This document shows positions 36,391 to 49,374 of a stretch of DNA of 64,000 bases, piece by piece (within the stretch, counting starts at the first letter, position 1; the number at the start of each line of letters is the position of its first letter). A model generated the notes under the pieces. It did no database searches and was not told where the DNA came from. It saw only the letters and a list, made by a program, of their open reading frames with translations. Location: positions 496,001 through 560,000 of the forward strand of contig JAXBDG010000003.1 of NCBI GenBank assembly GCA_036320915.1. Reading direction: 5' to 3'. This stretch comes from Linnemannia elongata (Eukaryota > Mortierellomycota > Mortierellomycetes > Mortierellales > Mortierellaceae). The position numbers were made by a program, and so were the translations under genes.

Positions 36391-39300
36391 CTAGCACATA
36401 AGAGAGTCGAGCATGTCTGAGCCCTCAGTGACGAAATAAGGGACAACACTACCACCACCCTGCTGGAACTCGAAAGCCATCACCAATAATGGCGATCCGC
36501 CATTCTTCCCACTATTACCCCCTCCAGCAACTTCTGCAGTTCCGGGAGCAGTAGCTCCGGAAGCCACAGCAACAGAATCAATCTCCTCATAGATCTGGAC
36601 AATCGACAGATTACTCAGCGCAACTTGCACCTCATCCAACGTCCCCAACGTCCGGATCCCACTCAAGAACGCTGTAAAGAACTGATTCACAAACTGGAAC
36701 CCCATGACACCTTTCTGCATCCCTCCCCCTCCGGCCACCGCGACAGCGCTCCCATTCCCTTGCTTGATCTCGGTAGACTCGAGGACCTTGGCCCCAAACG
36801 AATAAATCGACGTGGAGCACCTAACTGTCCTGTGAGGATCATTCGACTCGAACAAACAAGAGTTTTCAAATGTACCCCCTTCCAACTCAAGGTCGAGGTT
36901 CATACTAATCTTGAACAACAAGAACTCACACGCGACCTTTTGGTAGAGGTCCAACAACTGTGGGAACTTCTCTGAGAGGAGGTGGTGGATGTTGATGGTC
37001 CCGAAACTGTTCTGGTTCAGATCCTGAAGCCGAGCCAGGTCATGGATCTGGACGCCCGACGTTGGGGGTGAGTTGTAGTCATTGGGAGAGAACTGGTGGT
37101 GCTTGTTCTCAGCGGAGATGTACTGCGTAAAGAGCCGGAACGCTGTGGGCCAGAGCGGGTAAGAATGTTGCTGTGAGTGCTGAGAGTAATGCTGGGGCAT
37201 GGGCGGTGGCGGAGGCGACCTGAACAGATCCCTCTGTCTAGTGACCGGCGTATGGGTATCCGACAAATGCAAAGGCTCCCTGGACAAGGGATCCATCATT
37301 GCAAACGTGGTCGGATCCCGAACACTATTCTGCGACGACAACGATATCGCCGAATCCGGCGTAGTAACCGACATCTGGTCGTCATACAGGTGGTCTGAAG
37401 AAGTGGGGTCCATGACTCCCGAAGACGGTTCATGGAACTGTTGCTGCTGTTGTTGACGATAGTACGCACTCGATGATGTGGTAAGTGGCTCTGCATAACT
37501 GCCGTAGCCGTCCTGTCCATGAGGTTGCGCGCTCAAGGGTGACGATGGGTCGTGTGAGAGATGGTGCTGCATACCACGGCTGTCAAAGAAAGTGGACTCG
37601 AAGGGATCGTTCTGTAGCTGAGGTGTCGCGTTGGGACTCTGAGAAGATGACAGGTACCCGATGTTGGTGGTCGATTCTGGTGCCATATCCTCATCGCCAT
37701 CTCCACTGTCCATCAATAGTTTCATAACTATTTGTATCGCACACACGAACCAAGAACGGAGTTATCCATAGTTAGCTCGGGTTGCACAATGCCCACATGC
37801 AGTGTACAAGTGCATCCTCACATAAAATAAGAAGCGAAGTGAAGAAGACTTACAGTCAGGGTCATTCTTGCGAGTATTCTTCAAGACCTGGATATGCGAC
37901 GAGACCTGCTTGCGATCTCGGACTTTGCCCGTCTCCTGGTAGATAAAGTCGGCAATCAGTTCGTTCCGTCCACAGGGCTTTCCGTTCACCAACACCTTGC
38001 GTCTTCCCAGTTTTGGTAGCACTTCTAGCGCTGATTAAACAATCAAATAAGAGGGAATGCATGGTGATGGATGATGACAATTAGAATACAAACAATACTC
38101 CTATTTTTTTGCATTGCATTTCTTACTCCTTTTTTTTTTTGGCATTCGTAAGCGAGGCATGTTTGTGGAATGCAATAAGAAATATAGAAAAAAACAACCC
38201 GATTGGTACCTTTCATGAATGCGCTTTCGACTTCTGGCGGCCATACCTGAGCAAAATGGAGATTGGATAAAAATAACAACGAAGGCGAGGTCAGTCATGT
38301 CCAGACAGGTTCAAGTGTCTGCGGGGACTAAATAATAACACTTGGTCATCCTAGAGATATTTGGTTGGATGTATCCCTCGTGGGCAGTGCTCTTTTCTGT
38401 GTGTTGCTGGCGATGGTTGGTAGTGGAAGAGGATGCATGGTATGAAACGTAGGCTGTATATTATGCCCTACTCTCTTCTGCTCCTGTTTGCATCCTTGAT
38501 AGGGGCTTGTCTCTCCTCTTTCCCTTCACTGCTCTGTCTCTCTGCCCTTCTCGTTTACGTCCATCGCATCTATTTTCCCTCTGTTTCGATTCGCCTTAGT
38601 CCCCTCTGTATGTAAATTATCGCCAATGTTGTTTTGCTAAGCAAAGCAAGCAATCCCCACAACAATCCTCTCTTTTCCCTATATCTCTCTCACCACCCTT
38701 CTTCTTGTCCCCTTCTCCTTCCTATCTTTTCACCCTTCTTCTTCCCCCTTCCTTTTTTCATGGATTTTACAAAAAAAAATAAAGTATTTTCATCTCTCCC
38801 ATTTTGTCCAATTACCTCCTCACGATCACCCTTGGGTGCCTTCTCCTTCGGTATCCGTCGCTTGACATTGTTATTGACGGTGTTGTTGTTGCCACCAGAA
38901 AATGGTCGCTGCTGTTGAGGTTTAGCTAATACACCCCCATGCGCTTGTTGGTGGTACATCTGTCGCTGCTGTCCGGAGGAAGGGTGGTACTGAGCACCAC
39001 CATGCTGTTGGTGATGATGATTTCCAGGGTGGGAATTCAAAGTTGGGGAACTTTCAAAAAGAGACACTTGGCTCGACAACATGCTGTTGGTTTCGGTCTT
39101 GTACGATCCAGGGGAGGAGAAATGTGCCTGTGGAGACATGCGGCTGTTGTAGTTGTTATGATGACTGTGAAAGGAAGGGGGCGAGTGCTGTTGTGGTTGT
39201 CCGGGTGAGGAGGTGAGGTCTGGGTATGAGTGGGACTTTGAGTGGTGGTAATAGTTGTTGTTGGTTGAGGGTGAGTTGATGGAGGATTCCCTGGAGTGGT

Positions 39301-39409
39301 ATTGGTATTGCTGCTGCTGGTGGTGAGAGGGGTGTCGCTGCTGTTGTTGTGGGATGGAGGGGGAGGTGTGCAGCCATTGGCTGTCTCTTGCGCTATGTCT
39401 TGACACCAT
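36391..39409 (-). CDS. TEA/ATTS-domain transcription factor with YAP-binding-domain-like C-terminus
   Basis: Nuclear DNA-binding regulator of the AbaA/Tec1/TEAD family. Four exons: 39409-38816, 38246-38210, 38030-37854, 37727-36391; phases join, giving 714 residues. Residues 1-198 are Gln/Ser/His-rich and disordered. The TEA domain (199 to about 268) spans exons 2-3: [20 protein letters not shown], then [16 protein letters not shown], then [13 protein letters not shown], the recognition helix region. After a disordered middle, residues about 450-700 resemble the immunoglobulin-like YAP-binding domain of animal TEADs: [37 protein letters not shown], then [13 protein letters not shown], then PLLVMAFEF, in the same order. 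A Gly-rich loop (about 640-655) interrupts the end. The frame is open 41 codons further upstream, so an earlier start is possible. Large CT/GA-rich upstream region. Confidence 0.9.
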
Positions 39410-39711
39410 TACCGAATGTGTAGGCGCAATAAGAAAAGGTGTAAAGTTGCGAGTGAGTAGAGAGATGGTAAGTGCTTTGTGAAGTGACGGGAAAGAGAGG
39501 GATCGATGGGCTCTTTTAGTGTTTGTGTTCAACTGAAAAGTGTGTTTTGGAGGTTGAAGAATGGCGACAAGGTGAAGAATGAATGAAAGGAAGGAAGTTT
39601 AGAGAGGGAAAGAAGTGTGTATGGAGACAGGAATGGGTATCAAAGAGATAAAAAAAGGGATGAGGTGAGGAGGAAAGAGAGATGGAGGTGAAAGAGAAGA
39701 AGGAAGGGAAG

Positions 39712-39758
39712 GAGAAGAAGAAGAAGAAGAAGAAGAAGAAGAAGAAGAACAAGAACAA
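39712..39758. repeat. GAA trinucleotide tract
   Basis: About 11 consecutive GAA/AAG units followed by interrupted ACAAGA units, upstream of the TEA-factor gene, probably in promoter or leader. Confidence 0.85.
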
Positions 39759-41897
39759 GAAGGACGTTCTGATAGAAAAAAAGAAAGCGAGCAAAAATAA
39801 TAATAAAAAAAAGGAGTGTCCGTAGAAAGTGAGAGCGATGTTCATGTATGTGGCTAGACTTTTGTGTGTTACCATGGAGAGGAGAGTGTACCACTGTGAA
39901 TGTACAACTTGTACTACTTACTCGCTATGGCATGTGTGTATGTATGCTCAATGTTCGTATGCGTATGTATGTCTGTATGTATGCTATGTGGGCACACAAG
40001 GGGGCCTACCAGGTTTCTGACAAACTCAAAGTTATGCGAAGGAGAGTGCACGGAGATGGACGATGATGATGGTACTTGTGCTTGTGCTTATGCTTACCCC
40101 TCTTTCCCTTCCTCTTTCCCTTCCTCGTCCTCCTCCTCCTCCTTTCTTCTTTCACTCTTTCCCTCCTCTTTTTTTTTTTTTTCTCGCTCGTTTCCACTTC
40201 GTCGCCAAACACAAACAAACAACAACAACAAACAACAACAACAACAATACAAACAGAACAAAACAAACAAGCGCAAACCCCATTCCTTCCTTTCGACCCC
40301 CTCTCCCTTTTTTTCTGCCCTTTCCCTTGCTCGTTGTCGTCTTCGTCTTGGGTTTCCTTAATGGCTGATTGGTTGTTTCCTCTCTTCCACCTCCTTACTC
40401 TCTCTTCTTTTAGCATTCGCCTTTCTTTCTTGTACTCGTGCCGTAGTTATGTCGTGGTCATGTCTGAAAGGCTCATTCACTACTAACACATCTCTAGCTA
40501 CTGCTTGCCTAATACACGCCACCTTCCTCATCCTCATTACATAGATATTACTTTAATAACATGACATGGTATAGCATGGCGATGGCAAATGGCTCATTCG
40601 TCCCTGAATGGGAAAGGCTTGTGCCCGTGTCCATTCGTCATTTTTCCTCTGCACTCTCCACCTCTCCACCTCTCCACTTGGGCTCATTCCTCAAGTGAGA
40701 GTAAAATTGTCGACCACATCATCATCCATCTATGAACCCCAAAAGAAAGAGCAACCAAACCATGCATCGTAGAGTCATTTCTTGCCAAGCTAATAAAAGA
40801 CTCTTCGATCTCGTTTGTTCGAGCAATGTGGTTCACCTAGTTGGACTAAGGAACAAAAAAATAATAATAATAAAAAAATAACCGATGCATGTTAAAAGGT
40901 GGTGGTTCGTCGGTTTAGTTAGTTTTGTCTGCCAACACACAAACAGGCACACCTACACATACGCATACATGCAAAATGAAAGTGCAAATAGTCAGTTGAC
41001 CCTGCTTCACTTCGTCTTTTCATCTCTTTTGCCTTTTTCTTTGCTTCTTCAAGCACGTCCAACGTAGACAATACGGCATTATGACCTTTCGATCATCTCT
41101 CTCGAAAGAAAGGAGTTTTATGGTTGTTGGTTGGTTGGTTGGTTGGTTGTTGGTTCATCGAGAGATGGATGCATGAAAAGGAAAGGGAAAAAACAATGGC
41201 TGCATAATTTAAAGGAGACAGAAAGATAGCAAGAGGATATGCAATGTGCAGAAAGCTCAACCTGTCCTACCCCATCTATCCAGCAGCATCACCGTCATCA
41301 TCAAGCAGCACTTTGGGCTTTGCCTATATAGTAAAGGCATAAAGGCTTAGATTATCCTTTTTACCTACAGGGGATCTATCATCATGGCGAAGTGGCTCAG
41401 CTGAATCTTCAGAGAGCAGTTTTCAAGGGGGTGATGCAAATAGGGAGCGTAGGGAGAGAAGACTAGCTGGCACTGGAGTGGAATGGGAGAGTAAAGTGAA
41501 GGAAATGACGGGAAAGGGAGAAGGGAGCTTCGAGGGAGAGAAAGGGAATGAGAAGGAGAGGAGTGAAGGGTAAAGGGGGCGAGGTGGTCGTGGATCCGGC
41601 TGGCTGCGGTTAACGCGAGGGAGTGCCTGGGCCAGTCTTTGGTTTGTCAACATGAAAAGTGTGGTTGCTTGTCATGAGCGACTTGGCTTTTGGAAGGAGG
41701 GAGATATGAAAGGCACGTCCCCTTCGTTTGCCAAACGAGCAAACCACTACCGACCAACCGCCAATACCCGTCTGTGGTTATGACTGTGAAATGTGGCACG
41801 GCCCCATACTGCTTCTCTCCTTTCCCGAAAGAGGGATATTAACGGAGACGCGATCCAATCCTCTCGTCATATCCTCGAGTTAAAGCTGCTACTTGTG

Positions 41898-41966
41898 CCT
41901 GCCTGCGCCTGTGCCCTGTACCTGCCTGCGCCTGTGCCCTGTACCTGTCTGCGCCTGTGCCTTGTA
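41898..41966. repeat. 23-bp tandem repeat, three copies
   Basis: Three head-to-tail copies of a 23-base unit beginning CCTGCCTGCGCC. Copies 1 and 2 are identical (41898-41920, 41921-41943); copy 3 (41944-41966) has two substitutions. Intergenic. Confidence 0.9.
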
Positions 41967-42584
41967 CACTCACCCTTCTATTACTTCCATTCCGCAACAT
42001 GCCTCATGCTTCCACCCTTGCCACTCAGGCATATGTTATATGCTTGTTTGTGTGTTTTTTTTTATGTTATTTATTTCGCACGGCCCTTGTTTGTGTTCCT
42101 TGTTGTTCTGTCCTTCCTTGCGTAATGGCTAAAACAGGGCCTCGTCATAGTATCGTCTTGTGTATGAGCAAACTAGGGTTCATCGGTCCCTGCAGAAAAA
42201 CAAGGAAATAAAAATGAACCAATTGAAATCAAAGTTGACATTGGGAACTGTCTGACAGTTTTACCTTTGATAGGTTGCTTCTCTCCCACTCCTAGTCACC
42301 CTACCTAACACTGGGTACAATAGGTTTGTTCTTGAGGCTATTAACCAGGTGTAGATGGGTCGGGCTCATTTGGTCATGATTGTTGTGTTTTATTAGGACA
42401 GGGTCGGGGATGATGGATGAAAAAAGCCCGTTTTGAAGAGGCGAAATATGTGTTTCGGCAAGTGGTAGGGAGTAAGAAAAAAGGAGGTGAATATAAGATT
42501 GTATGAAAACGCGATGCCCATCAGCCAAGAACTGCAAAGAAAGAAAAGCATATTCAAACAAAGCAGCTACATGGCTCCAGGGGT

Positions 42585-43609
42585 TTATGAATCGTCCTCG
42601 ACGACATCTTCGACCATGGGTCTACGCTTAGAGATCTTCTCGGCAGTCTCATCAGTAACAACTTGAGTATGAACCTCCTCCTGAGCCTCCTCGCCAGCAA
42701 TAACCTTTTCTGAACCAGCCTTCTTGACGGCAGCCTGCTTCTCCTTGGGCTCTTCGGGTTCGTGCCAGCCCCAGAGGGGGATAAACGAGTCGACAAAGCC
42801 CACGTCCTCGAACAAGTTGGGGAAAATCCAGATACCAGGCTTGAGGATGACATAGGTAATACAGAAAAGAATGAGACGGACAATGGCCATGGCAAAGAAC
42901 AGACCCAGCAAGATCAAGACGCCGACAGACAGGTACCAGACGCCCAAACGGAGAGGTACTGGCCAGAGGGGAAACATGACACCAGCAAGGACGATGAGGA
43001 GCAGACCTCCGGCCATGAGATGTGACCTCAACTGTGAGCCCTCATAGCGCCAGACAAAGACGGCATCCTCGGAGAAGGACTGGTATTGGACCAACTGGAG
43101 AACGTTCTTGGGCACATCAGGATCTGAAGGCCTCTCGACCTTGAGGAAGAATTGGTGAGGGATCATCGAGCCAAGAAGCTCGCCCGCCTGTTCTCTTGTC
43201 AACTCGCCCAACTCCTTGCCGACCGCCGTCTGACGGAACTCTGGCTTCAACAGCGAGTTTACGGCGCCCTTTCCTGATTCATTGTAAGCGATTAGTTCGA
43301 GATTAGATGAGGCAGAAAGAAGGTACAAGTAAAGAAAAGCTGATGATTAGATTCTGATCTCGATCCATTTCCTCCGCTTTCTTTGATAGTAGTCGTCTTC
43401 CTCATCGCTGCTACTTCACAAAGGAGATGAAGTAACAGCAAAGAGAAAAAGGGGATGAACCTGAAGAAGAGTAGGTTACCTCTGAAGTAGGTGACACGCG
43501 ATTCATTGAAGACGCCATCTCGCTTCTTTACTCCGGACTGTGGGCTGAGGAGGTAGTCTGCGACCTGGCAAAGGTTCTTTGGGCGTTCTGGTGGTGCGTT
43601 TGCTTCCAT
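42585..43609 (-). CDS. SEC62: Sec62, ER post-translational translocation subunit
   Basis: Integral ER membrane component of the Sec62/63 translocon. Two exons, 43609-43480 and 43273-42585, joined in phase 1, give 272 residues, near the yeast size. The N-terminal cytosolic domain has a winged-helix-like start (VADYLLSPQSGVKKRDGVF, then RVTYFRGKGAVNSLL). Two hydrophobic segments (about 145-165, LLLIVLAGVMFPLW; and about 175-205, VGVLILLGLFFAMAIVRLIL) are the family's membrane hairpin, followed by the characteristic GIWIFPNLFEDVGFVDSFIPLWGW. The tail is charged (KRRPMVEDVVEDDS), fitting a Sec63 or ribosome-proximal tail. It is divergent from VPS53 with 476 bases between them. Confidence 0.95.
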
Positions 43610-44085
43610 TGTATATATGTCGTTTGTTGTTTGTTGGTGGTGGTTGATGGGAGAGTGTTGGCGGGTTGATGAGAAAGAAAAAGAGAAAGAAGAGAGGAGA
43701 GAGAGAAATAGTGGGAAAGAAGCAGCGAGAACAAAAAAAGCCTAAAGGGAGCCAAAACCGAAACGAAGCGAGAGAGCAACAGGCAGGGAATTGGGATGTA
43801 GTGATAATGGGCCAATAGGATTGCGCCACTCTTGAAGGGACAGATAGAAGGGGAACTGTCTCCAAAAGGGAGTTGAAAAAGGGGGACTTCTTTTTTCGCT
43901 TTACGCCCCTCCTTTCTTCCTGCAGTCTTCGTTCATCACTCTGCCACCATCTCATTCCAAGGACAACAGGCACAGGACAAGTCTGGACACATTTACACAA
44001 GGACAACAAGACGAATTAGACACAAGGAAAGGACTACCTTACACATACATTCAACACCATCAAGCATACCAAACCCCTGTCGACA
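43610..44085. promoter_or_regulatory. Bidirectional promoter of SEC62 and VPS53
   Basis: 476 bases between head-to-head starts, with A/G-rich sequence beside SEC62 and CA-rich sequence just before VPS53. No specific element was chosen. Confidence 0.5.
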
Positions 44086-47000
44086 ATGGCAACCACGACC
44101 ACTGACGACACGGCCTACGTGACAACAACAGAGGCCATACACCTCGCTCCCGAGCTCAACTCCTCCATCACTCATATCCTCCGCTCAAAGGATCCCCTAG
44201 ACGCCCAAGAGTTTAGCTCTGTCGAATATATCAACAAAATCTTCCCCAATGGTAACATTTTGGCGGCTGCCAGGAACATCTCGCCTTATTAGCCATGGAG
44301 ATCGCGTTCTTTCTTGACAATCCCACTAACACTTGCACGAATTCTTGTTCTTCGCCTGCATTAGAACATTCGTTGTCGGCGGTAGATCAGGTGTTAGCTA
44401 GGCTGCAGGCGAAAGCAAAGCAGGTCCAGGAGGAACTTAGGGAACTGACTCGAGCTCAAACCGATGGTGGTCAAAAGGGACAAGAAGAAGTCGAAGCAGC
44501 AAAGAAAGGCATCGAGGTATAAATTCCGGTAACTTTTTATCTCTATATCTCTCACGGGAAATAGGAGGGGGATCTGGCATCTCAAGAGAGCGGACTTTGT
44601 GTTGCACAGTGTCCTCGAGAATCAACTTTAACAGTCTTAACATGTTTTTTTTTCAACTTTGTAGATGTTGTTTTTCAAGATCAAAGAGATCAAGGAAAAG
44701 GCGACACAGTCAGAGCAGATGGTCCAGGAGATTACTCAGGACATTAAGAGCCTCGACTATGCCAAGCGACACCTCACTACCTCCATCACAACCTTGAAGC
44801 GTCTTCAAATGCTGGGTACCGTCCTCTACTCTGCATTGTGACGTCTTAAAAACTGGAAGACACTTTGACAGCATGCTAACAACCGAGGTTTTCATCTGAC
44901 CATGGGAAAATAGTCACGGCGGTGGATCAATTGAAGGCGATGGCTCAGAGGAAACAGTACAGAGAGACCGCTCAACTTTTGGAGGTAACGACAGATCGAT
45001 GGAATCCACATGAAGCAGCACAACTGGCCTGGAATACTCACTTGAATCACTGCGTACAATATCCCAATAGGCCGTCTTGCAATTGATCCAGTACTTCCGG
45101 ACGTTCCAGAACGTCAGGCAGATCGCAGAGTTGACAGAGTCGGTTGCAAGGTTGCAGTCTGAGCTGGAGCGGGATATTGTCAAGGACTTTGAGCATGGAT
45201 TTACGCAGGAAGGCATTCTGGTCGGGAACATTGGACAATTGGCCAGCGCGTGTCTTGTTATTGATATTCTTGGCGACGATGTCAGGTACATTATTGACGA
45301 TCAGTTTCAATGATAAGCGCGGGACAGTAATGGAACTTAACAAGGATCTAACCGAGACTACACACGCTCTTCCAACAACTAATAGGCAGAATTTGATAGA
45401 ATGGTACTGCAAGTTACAACTTCGAGCATACCGGTCAGTGTTCAAGCCCAACGAGGAAGTTTCAGCGCTGGACAACACATCTCGACGCTACGCCTGGCTG
45501 AAGCGTCTCCTAAAGATCCATGACGAAGAGCACGCCCATATCTTTCCCGCCAGCTGGGACGTCTCTCGCATTCTCTGCCTGCAGTTCTGTCAAATCACAA
45601 GGTGAATATGAACGTATAATTATTCTTGTACTTACATATGGCAAGAGCATGGTGCAGGAACTCACATTGTTTCGGCTTGCACTTCAATTTTAACAGGGTG
45701 GATCTGACAGATATTCTTGCAAGGAGCGTCTCAACAGCGGATGTGCCACTTTTGCTTCAGGTCTTGCAACTCACTCTGGAGTTTGAAAGTCAGCTGGAGA
45801 CTCGCTTCATGAGCAGGGTAAGCCACGAACGGGATCGATCTTGATATAATTAGCATTAAGATATACGGGATCTACACAGATACTTAACCCATGGCATTTT
45901 ACCTCCATCTATAGGATGTCGACTATGCACTGAACGAGGATGTAGAGTCGGCAGGATTCTCAGAGAGTATATCGCCCTGCTTTGAACCATACCTCAGTCT
46001 CTACATCGAAGCCGAAGACAAGTAAGTTTATGTGAATGGTGCAATAAGCTGTCAAGCCGCCAGCGACATCCAACTAAGACCGTTTACTTTACATTTTTGA
46101 CCGATAGGACGTTGGAGGAAAAAATTAGCGGATTTAAGTTGCAGGAACCAGTGCCAGAGGACGACCTTTCAGTAACGGTGCTTGCATCAAGTACCGACAT
46201 CTTTTTGTTCTACAAATCAGCTATGACAAACTGTGCAAAGTTGTCACGGAAGAAGCCCTTCTTGGACCTCTGCACTGTCTTTGGAAAGTGGCTTCGTGTA
46301 TACGCCAACGACGTACTCCTGGCCAAACTTCCCAAACAGTAAGTTTTCTTCTCTAAGTCGCACCTGACAATCCAATTTTAAACGCAGTCTACGATGTTAT
46401 GAAGGCTAAGTGTCATTGTTTATGTGCTTGGTTTTTGTACATAGGGGAGACAAGCGCCCTATCAACAGAGAGTACCTCCGGTCGATTTGCATTGTCTTGA
46501 ACACCGCCGATTACTCTCTCACCACAACCAGCCAGGTAAATGACCACCAGGGACATGTTGAGCTACTCTCTGACAATTTTTATATTTGAGTTTGTGCTAA
46601 ATATTTTCCTTCGATATCTGTGAAATGTAGCTCGAAGAGAGGCTATGGGCTAACATTGACCCAGAATTCGTTGATCAAGTCACTATGGAGCCCGAGAGAC
46701 AGGCATTCTTGCAGTACGTTACATCTGTTCCTGAAGCCAAGGATATTTCTGTAGTTCTGTGTCGAACAAGAATGATGTACTGACCAAAACAAAACTTCGA
46801 TTTATTACTATAGGATTATCTCGGCATGTACGCGAGCACTTGTGAGGGCGGTGGAGACTGACTATGAACCTGCAATGGTCGCGATGTCCAAGTTACCCTG
46901 GGGCACCGTAGAATATGTGGGCGACCAATCTGAATACGTGTCGATGATCCACGCTACTCTCAAAACCTGTGTCGGCGCAATCCAGGAACTGATCACCAAT

Positions 47001-48074
47001 AAGCGGTACTTCAGGACGTTCTGTGACAAGTTGATCGAGTCGTTTGTGTCGCGTTTCGCGGCCAACTTGACGCGGTGTAAACCCATCTCGGAGATTGGCG
47101 CGGAGCAGATGCTGTTGGATACGCAGGCTGTCAAGTCGTTCTTGATCGAGATTCCGAACCTTGGATTGGAAACTACCGTTGCCGTCCCCACCTCGTATGT
47201 CTCTTCGCTTTTCTTTTCTTTATTTGTTTCACAGGTGGTGTCATTATCACTTCCAATTTTTGAACGCCACTAACTTTGCTCACTATTATTTTTTCACATG
47301 CTTCCAAAAAGGTTTGTGAAGTTTGTGAATAGGGGGTTGGGCAAGGTGGAGACGATCCTTAAGACAGCCATGAGCCCGCACGAACCTTACGACATGTTCA
47401 TCGACCACTACTTCCTCCTCATTTCCGACCGTCACCTCGGTAACTTTCAACGCATCCTGGAGCTTAAAGGACTCAAACGGACTGAACAACAACACATGGT
47501 CGATGCCTTTCTGAAGAAACAGACCGGGATGGATAACTTGCAAGAGAATTCGAACGTCATGTCTCTCCTCCAGGGCATGCCTGCTCAGATCTCGGCGCAA
47601 GGTGTTGTCGGACCTTCGGCCGGATTGGCCGGTAATATGGCAGGTCTTGGGTTGGCAGCGCTTGGAAGTGGTCCAGTGGCCGGGTTGATGACTCCTGGGG
47701 GGTCTGGTGCTGATGGCGGTAGTGGTGGTGGAGGCGGGAACCCTTATCAGTTGGGGAATATTGTCACGTCGAGTATTTTGAGCCATAGTCCGTTTGCGGC
47801 GTTGGCGGCTCAGCATCTGAACTCGAATTCTCCGGGTGGTGGGGCGCATTCCCTTGGAGGGGATTTGGATACTGGGAGCGGGTCGGGCGTTGGTCAAAGT
47901 GGCGGGTTGGGTGTTGGTCAGGCAGCTGGAGGGGGAGGGGGAGGATCGTTTGCCGCTGGTGCCAAGATTAATGTCAACATTCGCAAGTTTGTTGCAGGAA
48001 TTCGGGCCAAGAAGGAGCAGGACCCTAGTGCTGCTGTCGGTGGTGGTGGACCTACTGGACCTACTAGCAATTAA
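44086..48074 (+). CDS. VPS53: Vps53, GARP/EARP tethering complex subunit
   Basis: Subunit of the GARP complex that tethers endosome-derived vesicles at the trans-Golgi. Thirteen exons: 44086-44251, 44365-44516, 44665-44815, 44914-44984, 45071-45285, 45386-45601, 45697-45817, 45915-46021, 46108-46338, 46445-46535, 46631-46713, 46814-47194, 47312-48074. All phases join, giving 915 residues. Family hallmarks: [19 protein letters not shown] at the start, an N-terminal coiled coil (about 60-170), then [32 protein letters not shown] with [10 protein letters not shown], and the late [23 protein letters not shown]. The last ~110 residues are Gly/Ala/Ser-rich and look disordered, an extension beyond the usual core. 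The final acceptor ends AAG. Confidence 0.95.
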
Positions 48075-48369
48075 AAGCGTGTCCCTTTTTCTGTCGTCCT
48101 AGAACAGCTTCCCAACGGTTGCGAATGAAAACAATAAACTGTGTATCAGACGAATTTTGATCTATAGGACAGGCAGGTTCTAAAATGTAGGGGTTTAAGG
48201 ATTTTGTTCGGGTTTAGTATCATCCGTTTCAGATAAAGTTATCAGCCAGGAACAATCAGATTCACATTTAGAAGCAGACAGAGAAGGTTGATCAATTCGT
48301 ATTTTTATATTTATAAGAAAGAATCCTTGTTCGCCATCATTCGCCTCCAGAATACCATCCTTTACTCTT

Positions 48370-49020
48370 CACTGTCCATCCTCTCGAGGGTCGAAGGGAT
48401 GTAGATGGCACCGCGTTGGATTAGCAGACTCTTGTTGTCGGGCCAAGTCCAGTCACATCCTTGAGTATTATATCTACGGCACAAATGATCCTGAAGTTGG
48501 GCCTCACAGCTGCCTGACAACAACACCTACACCCTCGTCTGTTGATACTCGCCAAACTCGTGTAGATCCATCGAACGTAGCTGTGACGAGCTCCATAATG
48601 AGTACCGCATTAATTTCCCTTGATTACTGACAGACAAAAAAGTTCGGCCATCAGAAGAGTTTATGGTCTTCAACACAGGACCAATAGTACGTTGGACCTC
48701 GGGCCTCGAAGTTCTCAGGTTCGTCTCTAAGAGGTGCACTTCTTCGCGATCTCTCGATGCGATCTGAAGACCATCCAGAGAAGGCCACATAGTCCACACT
48801 GAGAAGATAGCCTGACAGTATCAAAACGAACATGCAGGTCGAAGCATCCCACAGCCTCACTGTGTCGTCCAAGCTGGAAGAGGCAATTCATTATCCATCG
48901 GGAGAAGAGTCCAGACTTTAAACGCGCCTAAAGAAACCCCAAATCAGCCCTTAGAAACCCTGTTAACTTGAGTTCTAGTACAGAATAGTGTCATCGCAAC
49001 AGACCGATACATCTGTAATT
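48370..49020 (-). pseudogene. WD40 remnant of NACHT-WD40 gene, next to copy A
   Basis: Broken pieces of a WD40 C-terminus in different frames. One frame carries DDTVRLWDAST (around 48840-48870), another LDGLQIASRD and then TIGPVLKTINSSDGRTFLSV. The end, 48360-48430, encodes SLLIQRGAIYIPS, which matches the conserved C-terminus of the intact paralogues. No NACHT part is present. It is homologous to the remnant at 56750-57420. Confidence 0.75.
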
Positions 49021-49374
49021 CGAATACCATATTTTCACATTCTGTTTCTGATAGGGTTATCATCTACAGTATGTGAAAACGGGGATTCATGAACACTTCG
49101 GTTGATCATTGTTGAATCAAGGACATCGCCTCCCAATGCACTAAAAACAATGTAAGTTCATATCGTTCGGTCTGGTCTACAATGAAATCAAGGTTACGAA
49201 ACATGCATCAGCGATCAGAAAACGAGGTTCAAAGGCACAGCACTTTTTTTTTTTGCGCACGAAAGCGATTGAAACGACAAAAATGTATACTATTAGTAAC
49301 CTTACTGATCGCCTCCCTATCACCAAGATTTACTTCCTACGCCGCAGCGTCTGATCGTCCATCTTCCACTATTG

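Larger units (their letters stand above)
39410..42584. other. Large intergenic region rich in simple repeats
   Basis: 3.2 kb without a credible gene, mostly upstream sequence of the TEA gene. It contains a GAA trinucleotide tract (about 39712-39750), T and CT tracts (about 40130-40195), a TTGG tract (about 41127-41149) and a three-unit 23-bp repeat (41898-41966). Many short plus-strand frames here are low-complexity. A distant leader exon of the TEA gene cannot be excluded. Confidence 0.5.

Noticed and set aside
40063..40486. Plus-strand frames rich in Ser/Phe/Asn/Gln in the TEA-gene upstream region
   Set aside because: They translate simple CT, T and CAA repeats in all frames; no evidence for a gene.
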